Assembly (NCBI RefSeq): GCF_019392245.1
Contig: NZ_JAHXRL010000001.1
Span: forward strand, 62,001 to 126,000
Direction: 5' to 3'
DNA: 64,000 nucleotides
Source: Sulfitobacter sp. CW3
GTDB lineage: Bacteria; Pseudomonadota; Alphaproteobacteria; Rhodobacterales; Rhodobacteraceae
Position 1 is the first letter of the stretch. Each line of letters starts with the position of its first letter. This document shows positions 19,352 through 27,591 of this stretch, one piece after another. The position numbers and the translations under genes were made by a program. The notes under the pieces are model-generated. The model was not told the origin of the DNA. It ran no database searches and worked only from the letters and a program-made list of their open reading frames with translations.

Positions 19352-19365
19352 GAATTGGCCAATTC
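19352..19365. repeat. GAATTGGCCAATTC palindrome upstream of ftsY
   Basis: A perfect 14-base palindrome lies about 78 bases before the ftsY start, in the 165-base gap after the kinase gene. It could be an operator. The same gap also has a small GGGAC-GT-GTCCC hairpin at 19321-19332 near the kinase end. No regulator can be named. Confidence 0.35.
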
Positions 19366-19442
19366 GGGCGGGTGCTCTTCCCTCTGGCCATACGAGACTA
19401 TAGATCATAGCAAACGCCTGACACTTTTTGCGGAGACGACGC

Positions 19443-20657
19443 TTGGCCTTTTTCAAGAAACTGAAAAGCAAACTGTTCAAATCATCGTCAAAAATCGACG
19501 AAGGTCTTGAGGCGATCGTTGAGGAAGGTGGCGCTGTCGACACGCCCGAGACGGTCGAGGAACTGCCCGTAGATCAGGTAATGGATACGCCCGATATCGC
19601 GGTCGAGGAATTACCCGAAGCCGTCGATGATGAGCCCGCGCCGCTGCCCGCTGATGTACCGGCCGAAGTGCCAGCTGCGCCTGAGCCCGCCCCGATGCGT
19701 GAAACCATCCAGCCCGCAGTGTCGGAATTGGACACGACGCCAGAACCAGCCAAGCCCGAGGCCCCAAAGCCCGGTTTGATGGGCCGCTTGATGGGGCGCA
19801 GCACCGCCGCGCCTGTGGTGCGCCGGGTGTTGGACGACGAGATGCTGGAGCAACTCGAAGAGCTGCTGATCTCGACGGATATGGGTGTTGATACCGCGCT
19901 GCGCGTCACGGCAAACATGGCCGAAGGGCGCTTTGGCAAACGTTTGTCGGTCGAGGAAATCAAACGTCTGTTGGCGGCCGAGGTCGCACGGATCATGGAC
20001 CCGATTGCCAAGCCCTTGCCGCTATACGCCAAGACACCGCAGGTGGTGTTGGTTGTGGGTGTGAACGGGTCTGGCAAGACGACGACGATTGGCAAACTGG
20101 CAAGCCAGTTCAAGGCGGCAGGCAAGAACGTTGTGATTGCGGCAGGCGATACATTCCGCGCCGCTGCTGTGGAACAATTGCAGGTCTGGGGCGAACGCGC
20201 AGGCGTGCCTGTGTTGACCGCCGCGCAAGGGTCGGACCCGGCCAGCCTTGCCTTTGATGCGATGGGGCAGGCCGAACGCGATGGCGCTGATTTGTTGCTG
20301 ATCGACACGGCAGGACGGCTGCAAAACCGTGGCGATCTGATGGAAGAACTGGCCAAGATAGTGCGCGTGATCCGCAAGAAAGACCCCTCAGCCCCGCATA
20401 ACACGCTGTTGGTGCTGGACGCGACGACGGGCCAGAACGCTCTAAACCAGGTCAAGGTGTTCCAAGAGATTTCGGATGTATCCGGCCTTGTGATGACCAA
20501 GCTGGATGGCACGGCCAAGGGCGGTGTTCTGGTGGCGCTGGCCGATAAATTCGGCCTGCCGATCCATGCCATTGGCGTGGGCGAACAGATTGATGATTTA
20601 CAGCCATTTGATCCGCAGGAATTCGCGGATGCCTTGATGGGATTGGACCCTCAGTGA
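19443..20657 (+). CDS. ftsY: Signal recognition particle receptor FtsY
   Basis: This is the SRP receptor GTPase that docks ribosome-nascent-chain complexes at the inner membrane. It has 404 residues. The start is TTG at 19443 (MAFFKKLKSKLF), with GGAG seven bases upstream; no ATG fits. An acidic, Pro/Glu-rich A-domain covers about 20-110, then the NG domain carries GVNGSGKTTTIGKLA, AAGDTFRAAAVEQL, LLIDTAGRLQN and MTKLDGTAKGG. The end IDDLQPFDPQEFADAL is characteristic. The next gene, a permease, starts 19 bases downstream. Confidence 0.97.
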   Translation: MAFFKKLKSKLFKSSSKIDEGLEAIVEEGGAVDTPETVEELPVDQVMDTPDIAVEELPEAVDDEPAPLPADVPAEVPAAPEPAPMRETIQPAVSELDTTPEPAKPEAPKPGLMGRLMGRSTAAPVVRRVLDDEMLEQLEELLISTDMGVDTALRVTANMAEGRFGKRLSVEEIKRLLAAEVARIMDPIAKPLPLYAKTPQVVLVVGVNGSGKTTTIGKLASQFKAAGKNVVIAAGDTFRAAAVEQLQVWGERAGVPVLTAAQGSDPASLAFDAMGQAERDGADLLLIDTAGRLQNRGDLMEELAKIVRVIRKKDPSAPHNTLLVLDATTGQNALNQVKVFQEISDVSGLVMTKLDGTAKGGVLVALADKFGLPIHAIGVGEQIDDLQPFDPQEFADALMGLDPQ

Positions 20658-20676
20658 ATACGATAAAGCGGGGCAT

Positions 20677-21585
20677 ATGCCCGTGACCGAATGGCTTGCT
20701 CAGATCGAAGGCACGGCTATGGGGCATCAGATGGCCCTATATCTGGCGTTGCTGGCCGCATTTTTGCATGCGGTGTTCGGGGCGTTGCAAAAGGGGCGGC
20801 ATGATCCGTGGCTGACCCGTGGAGCGATCGATTTTTCATATGGCGTGATGGCGGCCCCCTTTGCACTGTTTGTCGTGCCTTGGCCCGAACCGCATATGTG
20901 GGTGATCTTTGCAGGCGCGTTCGCGATCCATGTCGTCTACAAAGTGTTGCAGGCTTGGGCCTATACCAAGGGGGCCTATACGGTCGTCTATCCTGTGGTG
21001 CGCGGCACCGGGCCGCTGTTCACGGTGATCGGTGCCTATCTGATCTTTAACGAGAGCTTTACCCTGATCCAGTGGATGGGCGTCGGGGTGCTGATGGCGG
21101 GCATCTTTGGGCTGGCGCTGTATAATATGGTCTATCTGGTATCCGAGCGGGACACATTGAATGTGGCGCTTGCACTGGCGGTCATGACGGGGCTGTTTGT
21201 GGCGCTTTACACCACCTTTGACGCCTACGGCATTCGCGCAACGCAAAGCCCGTTCACCTTTTTGGCGTGGTTTTTCATGATCGACGGGCTGGTGATGCCC
21301 GTTATTGCATGGCGGCGCTATGTGACCATGCCCAACCCGCCCGCCCTTGGCCCGTTGATGACACGCGGGGTGGCTGGCGGATTTGTGGCGTTCTTTAGCT
21401 TTGGGTCGATCATGCTGGCCACAAGGCTGGACAAGGTAGGCGAGGCCGCAGTGCTGCGCGAGACCTCGACCGTATTTGCGGCCGTTATCGGCTGGTTGGT
21501 CCTGAAAGAAACCGTAGGCCCGCGCCGCGTGGCGCTGATGGCGCTGATCGCGGCAGGTGCTGTGATCGTCGAAATGGGCGGATAA
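20677..21585 (+). CDS. EamA/DMT-family permease
   Basis: A ten-helix drug/metabolite transporter superfamily permease of 302 residues. Two EamA-like halves are visible. The first half contains LLAAFLHAVFGALQKG and VVYPVVRGTGPLFTVIGAYL, and the second half ends with ETSTVFAAVIGWLVLKETVG. The start could also be ATG at 20719 (MGHQMALY). It lies between ftsY and yciB in what looks like one transcript, with the yciB start 13 bases after its stop. Substrate unknown; a metabolite exporter is the family expectation. Confidence 0.86.
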   Translation: MPVTEWLAQIEGTAMGHQMALYLALLAAFLHAVFGALQKGRHDPWLTRGAIDFSYGVMAAPFALFVVPWPEPHMWVIFAGAFAIHVVYKVLQAWAYTKGAYTVVYPVVRGTGPLFTVIGAYLIFNESFTLIQWMGVGVLMAGIFGLALYNMVYLVSERDTLNVALALAVMTGLFVALYTTFDAYGIRATQSPFTFLAWFFMIDGLVMPVIAWRRYVTMPNPPALGPLMTRGVAGGFVAFFSFGSIMLATRLDKVGEAAVLRETSTVFAAVIGWLVLKETVGPRRVALMALIAAGAVIVEMGG

Positions 21586-21597
21586 TTGGAGAATAAG

Positions 21598-22203
21598 ATG
21601 ACCGAACAACGCCAGATCAACCCGCTGCTGAAATCGGCCCTAGAGTTCGGCCCGGTGCTGATCTTTTTTGCCGCCTATCTGCGCTATAAGGATGATGTGT
21701 TCACAGTCTGGGGCACGGAATACAGCGGATTTATTCTTGTTACGGCAGCTTTTGTCCCGCTGTTGATCTTGGCTACGGGCGCGCTTTGGGCGCTGACCGG
21801 CAAGTTAAGTCGGATGCAGGTGGCGACGGTGATTTTGGTCACCTTGTTCGGTGGGCTGTCCGTGTGGCTGAATGACGAGCGGTTCTTTAAGATGAAGCCA
21901 ACCGCGATTTACCTGCTGTTTGGCGGTTTGCTGGCCATCGGTCTGGCGCGTGGGCAGTCCTATCTGAAATACGTGATGGAAGAAATGATGCCCCTGCAAG
22001 ACGCGGGGTGGATGATTTTAACCAAGCGGTTGATGTTCTGCTTTTTCGGGCTGGCGCTGGCGAATGAATTGATCTGGCGTTTTGCCAGTACCGAAACATG
22101 GGTCTATTTCAAAACCTTCGGCCTGACGGCGGCGGTGTTTGCGTTTTTCATGGCGCAGGGCAAGTTGTTTCAAACCTATAGCATCGACCAAGACGAAACC
22201 TGA
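21598..22203 (+). CDS. yciB: Inner membrane-spanning septation protein A (YciB/IspZ)
   Basis: A 201-residue polytopic protein of the YciB family. In other bacteria it is linked to cell-envelope integrity and septation. Family features are NPLLKSALEFGPVLIFF at the N-terminus, the TLFGGLSVWLNDERFFKMKP motif and the later LANELIWRF. The ATG at 21598 has GGAG upstream; an outer in-frame TTG at 21586 lacks support. It is close behind the DMT permease and ends near the convergent glutathione transferase gene. Confidence 0.93.
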   Translation: MTEQRQINPLLKSALEFGPVLIFFAAYLRYKDDVFTVWGTEYSGFILVTAAFVPLLILATGALWALTGKLSRMQVATVILVTLFGGLSVWLNDERFFKMKPTAIYLLFGGLLAIGLARGQSYLKYVMEEMMPLQDAGWMILTKRLMFCFFGLALANELIWRFASTETWVYFKTFGLTAAVFAFFMAQGKLFQTYSIDQDET

Positions 22204-22225
22204 TACCTCTGCGCCACGACCCGTG

Positions 22226-22930
22226 TTATTTGGTTTTGAACAACGTCGATTGCGCATCTTTGTCGGCGCGAAAATCACCACGCTTTTCCGCATAAAGTGC
22301 CCGGCCTGCTTGCACGCCCTTGCGCGCGCCCATCAGATCCAGCCAGCGGGCCATGTGGGGTTTGTCGTCCAGCGTTTGCTGTTGGCCTTCCCACAGCGAC
22401 GCCCAGCCCCATACCGCGAAATCGGCAATCGACACGAAATCACCTGCGACGAATTCATATTTGGCCAGTTGACGGTCCAGCACACCATATAGCCGCGCCG
22501 TTTCACTGCGATAGCGGTCTTTGGCATAGGGCAGATCATTGGGTGGATCCATGTGAGGGGCGTATTTCAAAAAGTGATGTGCTTGCCCCGCCATCGGACC
22601 AAGCCCGCCCATCTGCCACATCAGCCATTCCTCAACGGCGATCTTTTCACGGTCAGTCGTTCCTCCGAACTGGCCAGTTTTGCGGGCAAGATATTGCAGG
22701 ATCGCACCGGATTCAAAAATCGACACCGGCGCACCATCTGGCCCGTCCGGATCAACAATCGCGGGCATCCGGTTGTTGGGCGCAATCTTTAGAAATTCAG
22801 GGGCGAACTGATCACCTGCACCGATGTTGATCAGATGCGTCTCATAGGGCAGGGCCATTTCCTCGAGCGCGATGGAAATTTTCCAGCCGTTTGGCGTGGG
22901 CCAGTAATACAGATCGATGGGGGCGGTCAT
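22226..22930 (-). CDS. Nu-class-like glutathione S-transferase (YfcG/YghU type)
   Basis: A cytoplasmic glutathione-dependent enzyme of 234 residues. The thioredoxin-fold N-domain starts IDLYYWPTPNGWKISIALEE and includes LINIGAGDQFAPEFLKIAPN, NRMPAIVD and a SIFESGAILQYLA motif, matching the disulfide-reducing YfcG/YghU subgroup. The C-terminal helical domain contains VSIADFAVWGWASLW. The ATG at 22930 gives a standard start; an upstream in-frame codon at 23014 overlaps the divergent metZ leader. Physiological substrate unknown. Confidence 0.93.
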   Translation of the reverse strand: MTAPIDLYYWPTPNGWKISIALEEMALPYETHLINIGAGDQFAPEFLKIAPNNRMPAIVDPDGPDGAPVSIFESGAILQYLARKTGQFGGTTDREKIAVEEWLMWQMGGLGPMAGQAHHFLKYAPHMDPPNDLPYAKDRYRSETARLYGVLDRQLAKYEFVAGDFVSIADFAVWGWASLWEGQQQTLDDKPHMARWLDLMGARKGVQAGRALYAEKRGDFRADKDAQSTLFKTK

Positions 22931-23060
22931 GAAAAAGCTACCTTTTGGAAACACATGTTGTTCGCATACTGCGCGTTTCTTGGGCGACCACAAGGGAAAG
23001 CGCAGTACGCGCAACTGCTGGCTGTTGACGTAAGCGCCGCACAGGCGTAGCAGATGTGGC

Positions 23061-23124
23061 GTGGCGATTTGTTACCGGATTGCGGGCCACGGGCAGGGCG
23101 ACCTGCTGAAATACCGCTAAAAGG
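23061..23124 (+). promoter_or_regulatory. SAM-II riboswitch in the metZ leader
   Basis: The layout matches the SAM-II (metA) motif of alphaproteobacteria. Stem P1 is GTGGC (23061-23065) with GCCAC (23086-23090). The loop reads GATTTGTTACCGGATTGCGG, close to the known GAUUUAACCGUAUUGCAA pattern. The 3' conserved element is ACCGCTAAAAGG at 23113-23124, which supplies the pseudoknot strand. Between P1 and that element is an extra perfect hairpin, GCAGG-GCGA-CCTGC at 23093-23106. It lies before the methionine gene metZ, an expected target, and is followed at once by a terminator. S-adenosylmethionine binding should switch metZ off. Confidence 0.85.
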
Positions 23125-23132
23125 TCAGGATG

Positions 23133-23170
23133 AAAGCCCCCTTTCGCTTGACCGCGTCTGGGGTTTTTTT
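23133..23170 (+). terminator. Intrinsic terminator downstream of SAM-II aptamer
   Basis: AAAGCCCC at 23133-23140 pairs with GGGGTTTT starting at 23160, with one G-U pair, and seven T follow. It begins nine bases after the aptamer and ends 34 bases before the metZ ATG. This points to transcriptional rather than purely translational control. It is unlikely to be the end of another gene, because the divergent GST is on the other strand. Confidence 0.75.
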
Positions 23171-23204
23171 ATGCCCGAACCGTCGGGTCAGAAGGATGAT
23201 AAAG

Positions 23205-24389
23205 ATGAGCAACGATTGGAAGCCACGCACCAAGGCCATTCACATGGGCACCCGCCGCAGCCAATATAACGAGCTGTCCGAGGCGATGTTCATGACCCAA
23301 GGGTTCGTCTACGAGACTGCCGAACAGGCCGAGGGACGTTTCCAATCGCTGGGCGATGATGAATTCATCTATGCGCGTTATGGCAACCCTACCGTGCGCA
23401 TGTTCGAAGACCGTATCGCGGGCATGCTGGGATACGAGGACTGCTTTGCCTGTACATCGGGTATGGCAGCGGTAAGCGGGGCGCTGACGGCGTTGCTGAA
23501 AGCTGGCGATCATGTGGTTGCTGCACGCGCGCTGTTCGGGTCATGCCTTTATGTGCTCGAAGACATCCTTGCGCGCTTTGGCGTCGAGATCACATTGGTT
23601 GACGGCACTGATAATGCGGCATGGGATGCGGCAATCCGTCCCGACACGCGGCTGGTGTTCTTCGAGAGCATATCGAACCCGACATTGGAAATCGTGGACA
23701 TGCGTCACGTGGTGGCCAAGGCCCATTCCGTTGGCGCGTTGGTGCTGGCCGATGATGCCATGGCCACGCCGGTCTATTCCTATGCTCGCGAATGTGGCGC
23801 AGACATCGCGATCATTTCGACCACGAAACATGTGGACGGGCAGGGGCGTCTGCTGGGCGGTGCCATCTGCGGCACCAAAGAACTGATCCGCGGCCCGATC
23901 GAGGCCTATATGAAGCACACAGGCGGCGCGATGAACCCGTTCACCGCATGGACCCACCTGAAAGCGCTTGAAACCATTGATCTGCGCGTGCGGGCGCAAT
24001 CCGATGCCGCGTTGAAATTGGCGCACGCACTGGACGGCCATCCCCGCCTGCATGCGGTGCGCTATCCCACGCACCCGTCGCACCCTCAGCACGATCTGGC
24101 CCTGGCGCAGGCCCCGTCAGGCGGCACTGTTTTCGCGATCGAGGTGAAGGGCGGCAAAGAGGCTTGTTTCAAGTTCCTGAACGCATTGCAGTTGGTGACC
24201 ATTTCCAACAACTTTGCCGACGCGAAATCCATTGCCACCCATCCGGCCACAACGACGCATCAGCGGTTGCCACAGGAGCAAAAAGACATCTTGGGCATCA
24301 CCGATGGGATGGTGCGCATGTCAGCAGGGCTTGAGGATGTGGACGATCTGATCGCGGATATCAAACAGGCGCTAGAGCAGTCCGCCTAA
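23205..24389 (+). CDS. metZ: O-succinylhomoserine sulfhydrylase
   Basis: This PLP enzyme makes homocysteine from O-succinylhomoserine and sulfide in methionine synthesis. It has 394 residues starting MSNDWKPRTKAIHMGTRRSQ, the usual MetZ N-terminus. PLP Lys208 lies in ISTTKHVDGQG. The other family blocks YARYGNPTVRMFEDR and the C-terminal VRMSAGLEDVDDL are intact. The ATG at 23205 is preceded by GAAGGATGATAAAG. An in-frame ATG at 23130 would add 25 residues, but that stretch is the terminator stem, so it was not used. Regulation is by the SAM-II element upstream. Confidence 0.96.
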   Translation: MSNDWKPRTKAIHMGTRRSQYNELSEAMFMTQGFVYETAEQAEGRFQSLGDDEFIYARYGNPTVRMFEDRIAGMLGYEDCFACTSGMAAVSGALTALLKAGDHVVAARALFGSCLYVLEDILARFGVEITLVDGTDNAAWDAAIRPDTRLVFFESISNPTLEIVDMRHVVAKAHSVGALVLADDAMATPVYSYARECGADIAIISTTKHVDGQGRLLGGAICGTKELIRGPIEAYMKHTGGAMNPFTAWTHLKALETIDLRVRAQSDAALKLAHALDGHPRLHAVRYPTHPSHPQHDLALAQAPSGGTVFAIEVKGGKEACFKFLNALQLVTISNNFADAKSIATHPATTTHQRLPQEQKDILGITDGMVRMSAGLEDVDDLIADIKQALEQSA

Positions 24390-24452
24390 GATTCGGGGGC
24401 GGTTTTCCACTATTGTCAGTAGTTTGATGGAAATTGTGCGGAAATTGCCTTA

Positions 24453-24463
24453 TGTACAGTACA
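24453..24463. promoter_or_regulatory. TGTACAGTACA palindrome before folE2
   Basis: A perfect 11-base palindrome around a central A lies 22 bases before the folE2 start. It sits inside a wider imperfect inverted repeat CCTTA...TAAGG (24449-24472). It could be an operator overlapping the promoter. Zinc-responsive Zur often controls folE2 elsewhere, but this sequence does not resemble a Zur box that I recognise. Confidence 0.35.
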
Positions 24464-24485
24464 GCTACTAAGGGGGGCTTTTATA

Positions 24486-25580
24486 ATGAATGTTATCGTA
24501 CCTGGTTCCACAAGACCCGACCGTGACGCCGCTACCGCAGCGCTGGATACCTTGCGCGCGTGGGCGTCCAAGGCCAGCCCGTCGGATATCGACGCATTGG
24601 ACCCAGCTTTGGCACGGCTGTTAAGCAAGGGTGAAGACTACCCCGAATTCAACCGAATCTACCCCGATGATTTTGCCGTGGGCGATAACTACAAGGCGAC
24701 TTTGCCTGACCTGCAAAACGGCCCGTCCAGCCTGATCCGCGGGGCCAAGCAACAGATCCAGCATGTGGGGATATCGAATTTCCGTTTGCCGCTGCGGTTT
24801 CACACCCGTGATGATGGCGATCTGACGCTTGAAACTTCGGTGACCGGGTCGGTCAGCCTTGAGGCGGATAAAAAGGGCATCAACATGTCCCGCATCATGC
24901 GCAGCTTTTACAAGCATGGCGACCGGACGTTCAGCTTTGAGGTCATGGAAGCCGCGCTTGATGACTATAAGACCGATCTGGAAAGCTTGGATGCGCGCAT
25001 TCAAATGCGGTTTTCCTTTCCGATGAAGATCGAAAGCCTGCGGTCTGGCCTGTCGGGCTACCAGTATTACGATATCGCGCTGGAGCTGGTTGAAGTCGCC
25101 GGCGTGCGCAAAAAGATCATGCATCTGGACTATGTCTATTCGTCGACCTGCCCCTGTTCGCTGGAACTGTCCGAACATGCCCGCGCCACACGCGGGCAAT
25201 TGGCCACGCCGCATTCGCAACGCTCCGTGGCGCGTATATCGGTGGATGTGAATTGCGATCAGGATTGCCTGTGGTTCGAAGACCTGATCGAGGCGGCCCG
25301 CCGTGCGGTGCCGACCGAGACCCAAGTGATGGTCAAACGCGAAGATGAACAGGCCTTTGCCGAGCTGAACGCCGCCAACCCGATCTTTGTCGAAGATGCC
25401 GCGCGTCTGTTCTGCGAGCAGTTGCAAGCGGACCCCCGCATCGGTGATTTCCGTGTCGTAGCAAGCCACCAAGAAAGCCTGCACAGTCATGATGCGATCA
25501 GCATTTTGACCCAAGGCGACACGTTTGCCGCGCAAAGCATCGATCCCAAGCTGTTCACCACGCTGTTTCACGTCGGCTGA
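24486..25580 (+). CDS. folE2: GTP cyclohydrolase FolE2 (type IB)
   Basis: First step of folate synthesis: opens GTP to dihydroneopterin triphosphate using a metal that need not be zinc. It has 364 residues. The family blocks are QQIQHVGISNFRLPLRF, GINMSRIMRSFYKH, the STCPCSLELSEH motif with Cys222 and Cys224, and SHDAISIL near the end. The ATG follows AAGGGGGGCTTTTATA. It stands alone, separated from metZ by 96 bases, with folB-folP 13 kb away supplying later steps. Confidence 0.97.
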   Translation: MNVIVPGSTRPDRDAATAALDTLRAWASKASPSDIDALDPALARLLSKGEDYPEFNRIYPDDFAVGDNYKATLPDLQNGPSSLIRGAKQQIQHVGISNFRLPLRFHTRDDGDLTLETSVTGSVSLEADKKGINMSRIMRSFYKHGDRTFSFEVMEAALDDYKTDLESLDARIQMRFSFPMKIESLRSGLSGYQYYDIALELVEVAGVRKKIMHLDYVYSSTCPCSLELSEHARATRGQLATPHSQRSVARISVDVNCDQDCLWFEDLIEAARRAVPTETQVMVKREDEQAFAELNAANPIFVEDAARLFCEQLQADPRIGDFRVVASHQESLHSHDAISILTQGDTFAAQSIDPKLFTTLFHVG

Positions 25581-25610
25581 TCTGACACTGCAAAAATAGC
25601 CCGAGTTTTT

Positions 25611-25639
25611 ACACTGCATGAATTTTATGCGGTGTTTTT
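25611..25639 (+). terminator. Intrinsic terminator after folE2
   Basis: ACACTGCAT pairs with ATGCGGTGT (one G-U) across a seven-base loop, followed by TTTTA. It lies 30 bases after the folE2 stop. Confidence 0.7.
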
Positions 25640-25793
25640 ACACGTCTGGTGATTTTTTGGCGCTGTTTATGCTGCGATGCAGCGTAATCGGGATGCTGCT
25701 ATGCAGAATGGACAGTTCTCATCCTGTTCGGGCGCTATATATTGAAGTCAACAGAGCGTAACAGGCGGAACGCCTAGCAAAGAAAGGTCTATC

Positions 25794-26030
25794 ATGGCTT
25801 ATACCAGCACAGTTTCCAACACCGGTGGCGTCTCCTTGAAATCACCATTTGCAGCAATCGGGGCATTCTTTGCCGCCATTGGCAATGCAATGATCGCCGC
25901 GAGCAGCAATTCGAGCCGCTTGAACAAGGTCGAAATGCTGAACGCAAAATCCGACGCAGAGCTGGCCAAAATGGGCATCAAACGCGACGATATCGTTCAC
26001 CACGTATTCCGCGACCTGTACTACATCTAA
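25794..26030 (+). CDS. DUF1127 family small protein
   Basis: A 78-residue protein. The C-terminal 37 residues (RLNKVEMLNAKSDAELAKMG then IKRDDIVHHVFRD) match the DUF1127 (YjiS-like) domain. The N-terminal half has an Ala-rich amphipathic stretch FAAIGAFFAAIGNAMIAA. A strong AAAGAAAGG lies upstream of the ATG, and a terminator follows, so it forms its own transcription unit. Members of this family in other alphaproteobacteria are reported in RNA turnover and phosphate or stress adaptation, but this is not shown here. Confidence 0.9.
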   Translation: MAYTSTVSNTGGVSLKSPFAAIGAFFAAIGNAMIAASSNSSRLNKVEMLNAKSDAELAKMGIKRDDIVHHVFRDLYYI

Positions 26031-26054
26031 GCAGGTCCACCCGGTTAGAATATG

Positions 26055-26085
26055 CGGCCCCGCTGACATCAGCGCGGGCCGTTTT
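26055..26085 (+). terminator. Terminator after DUF1127 gene
   Basis: CGGCCC-CGCTGA pairs with TCAGCG-CGGGCCG with a single bulge and a two-base loop, followed by TTTTCGTTTT. It lies 25 bases after the DUF1127 stop. Confidence 0.8.
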
Positions 26086-26142
26086 CGTTTTCGGGTCGCC
26101 TGATCCTTGACACCGCCGCTTTGCCACGCCAACGCTGCCCCT

Positions 26143-27591
26143 ATGTTAGATATGCGACCAGTTGGATATGTGATCGGGCTTTTGCTTGCCGTGCTGGGCA
26201 TTGCGATGATTGTGCCGATGCTTGTCGATATCGCCGAAGGACGCGGGCATTGGCCCGTCTTTGTCGAGTCAGGGCTGATCACCTTTTTGGGGGGCAGCAT
26301 GATTGCCCTGGCCTGCGCCAACGGCGTCAAAGAAGGCCTGACAATCCAACAGACATTTTTGCTGACCACGGGCGTTTGGGTGATGCTGCCGTTGTTTGGG
26401 GCATTGCCCTTTATGCTGGGCGCGACAGAAGCACGGTTCGTTGATGCAGTGTTCGAGGCGATGTCGGGTCTGACCACCACGGGATCGACCGTTTTCACCG
26501 GGCTGGATGGGTTGCCCAAAGGGCTGTTGTTGTGGCGCGGTATCCTGCAATGGCTGGGTGGAATCGGTATCATCGTGGTCGCGATGGTGTTCCTGCCCGA
26601 ATTGCGGGTCGGTGGTATGCAGATCTTCAAATCCGAAGCATTTGATACCTTTGGGAAAATCCTGCCGCGTGCGGGTCAGATCGCCAGCCAGATCTCGGTT
26701 ATCTATGTCTGGCTGACCTTTGCCTGCACGCTGACCTATCTGGCGCTTGGGATGAATTTGTTCGATGCGACTGTGCATGCGCTCACGACGGTTTCGACGG
26801 GGGGCTTCTCGAATTATGACGCGTCTTTTGGGGCGTTTTCGGGGACGGCCGAATATGCGGCGTCGTTCTTTATGATCCTCGCGGCGCTGCCCTTTGTGCG
26901 GTATGTGCAGCTGCTGAACGGACATCCCATGGCGCTGCACCGTGACCCGCAGGTGCGCGGGTTTATCATGGTGGTATTCGTGCTGGTGATCTTGATCTTT
27001 ATCTCGATCCAAGGGGTGTTCCCGCAGCATTGGGAACAATCCCTGCGCGAGTCACTGTTCAACATCACCTCGATCATATCGGGCACGGGCTATGCGTCGG
27101 TGGATTATATGCAATGGGGATCGTTTCCCATTGCGCTGTTCTTTTTCACCGGGTTGATCGGCGGCTGCGCGGGATCAACGGCCTGTTCGATCAAGATTTT
27201 CCGCTATCAATTGCTTTTTGCGTCGATCCGCGCGCAGTTGCAGCGCATCAGGTCGCCCCACGGCGTGTTCACCCCGCGCTATGACGGCCGCCCGATCAGC
27301 GGCGATGTCATGATATCCGTCATGTCGTTTTTCATGTTCTTCACCCTGACGCTGGGCCTTGTTGCGGTTGCCCTTAGCATGACGGGTCTGGATTTCGTGA
27401 CCTCGGTATCGGGGGCAGGGGCCGCGCTGGCAAATATCGGGCCGGGTCTGGGCGATATCATCGGACCTGCGGGCAATTTCAGCACGCTAAATGATCCGGC
27501 AAAATGGATCCTGACAGCTGCAATGTTGTTCGGGCGGCTCGAACTGATGGCGGTGTATGTCATCCTCACCTTTAAATTCTGGAGAGCCTGA
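26143..27591 (+). CDS. trkH: Potassium uptake protein TrkH family
   Basis: Membrane subunit of the Trk potassium uptake system. It has 482 residues, close to the E. coli length of 483. The four half-filter regions are visible, for example SGLTTTGSTVF, LTTVSTGGFSNYD, ISGTGYASVDY and the GAGAALANIGPGLGDI block near the C-terminus. The ATG at 26143 (MLDMRPVGYVIG) is preferred; ATG at 26152 is equally short, while TTG at 26107 has no support. It overlaps the downstream ThDP enzyme start (TGATG). TrkA is not adjacent. Confidence 0.94.
   Translation: MLDMRPVGYVIGLLLAVLGIAMIVPMLVDIAEGRGHWPVFVESGLITFLGGSMIALACANGVKEGLTIQQTFLLTTGVWVMLPLFGALPFMLGATEARFVDAVFEAMSGLTTTGSTVFTGLDGLPKGLLLWRGILQWLGGIGIIVVAMVFLPELRVGGMQIFKSEAFDTFGKILPRAGQIASQISVIYVWLTFACTLTYLALGMNLFDATVHALTTVSTGGFSNYDASFGAFSGTAEYAASFFMILAALPFVRYVQLLNGHPMALHRDPQVRGFIMVVFVLVILIFISIQGVFPQHWEQSLRESLFNITSIISGTGYASVDYMQWGSFPIALFFFTGLIGGCAGSTACSIKIFRYQLLFASIRAQLQRIRSPHGVFTPRYDGRPISGDVMISVMSFFMFFTLTLGLVAVALSMTGLDFVTSVSGAGAALANIGPGLGDIIGPAGNFSTLNDPAKWILTAAMLFGRLELMAVYVILTFKFWRA

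Noticed and set aside
23130-23204. Longer metZ starting at ATG 23130, or a leader peptide
   Set aside because: The frame covers the terminator stem and the first residues do not fit MetZ. The ATG at 23205 has its own ribosome site.
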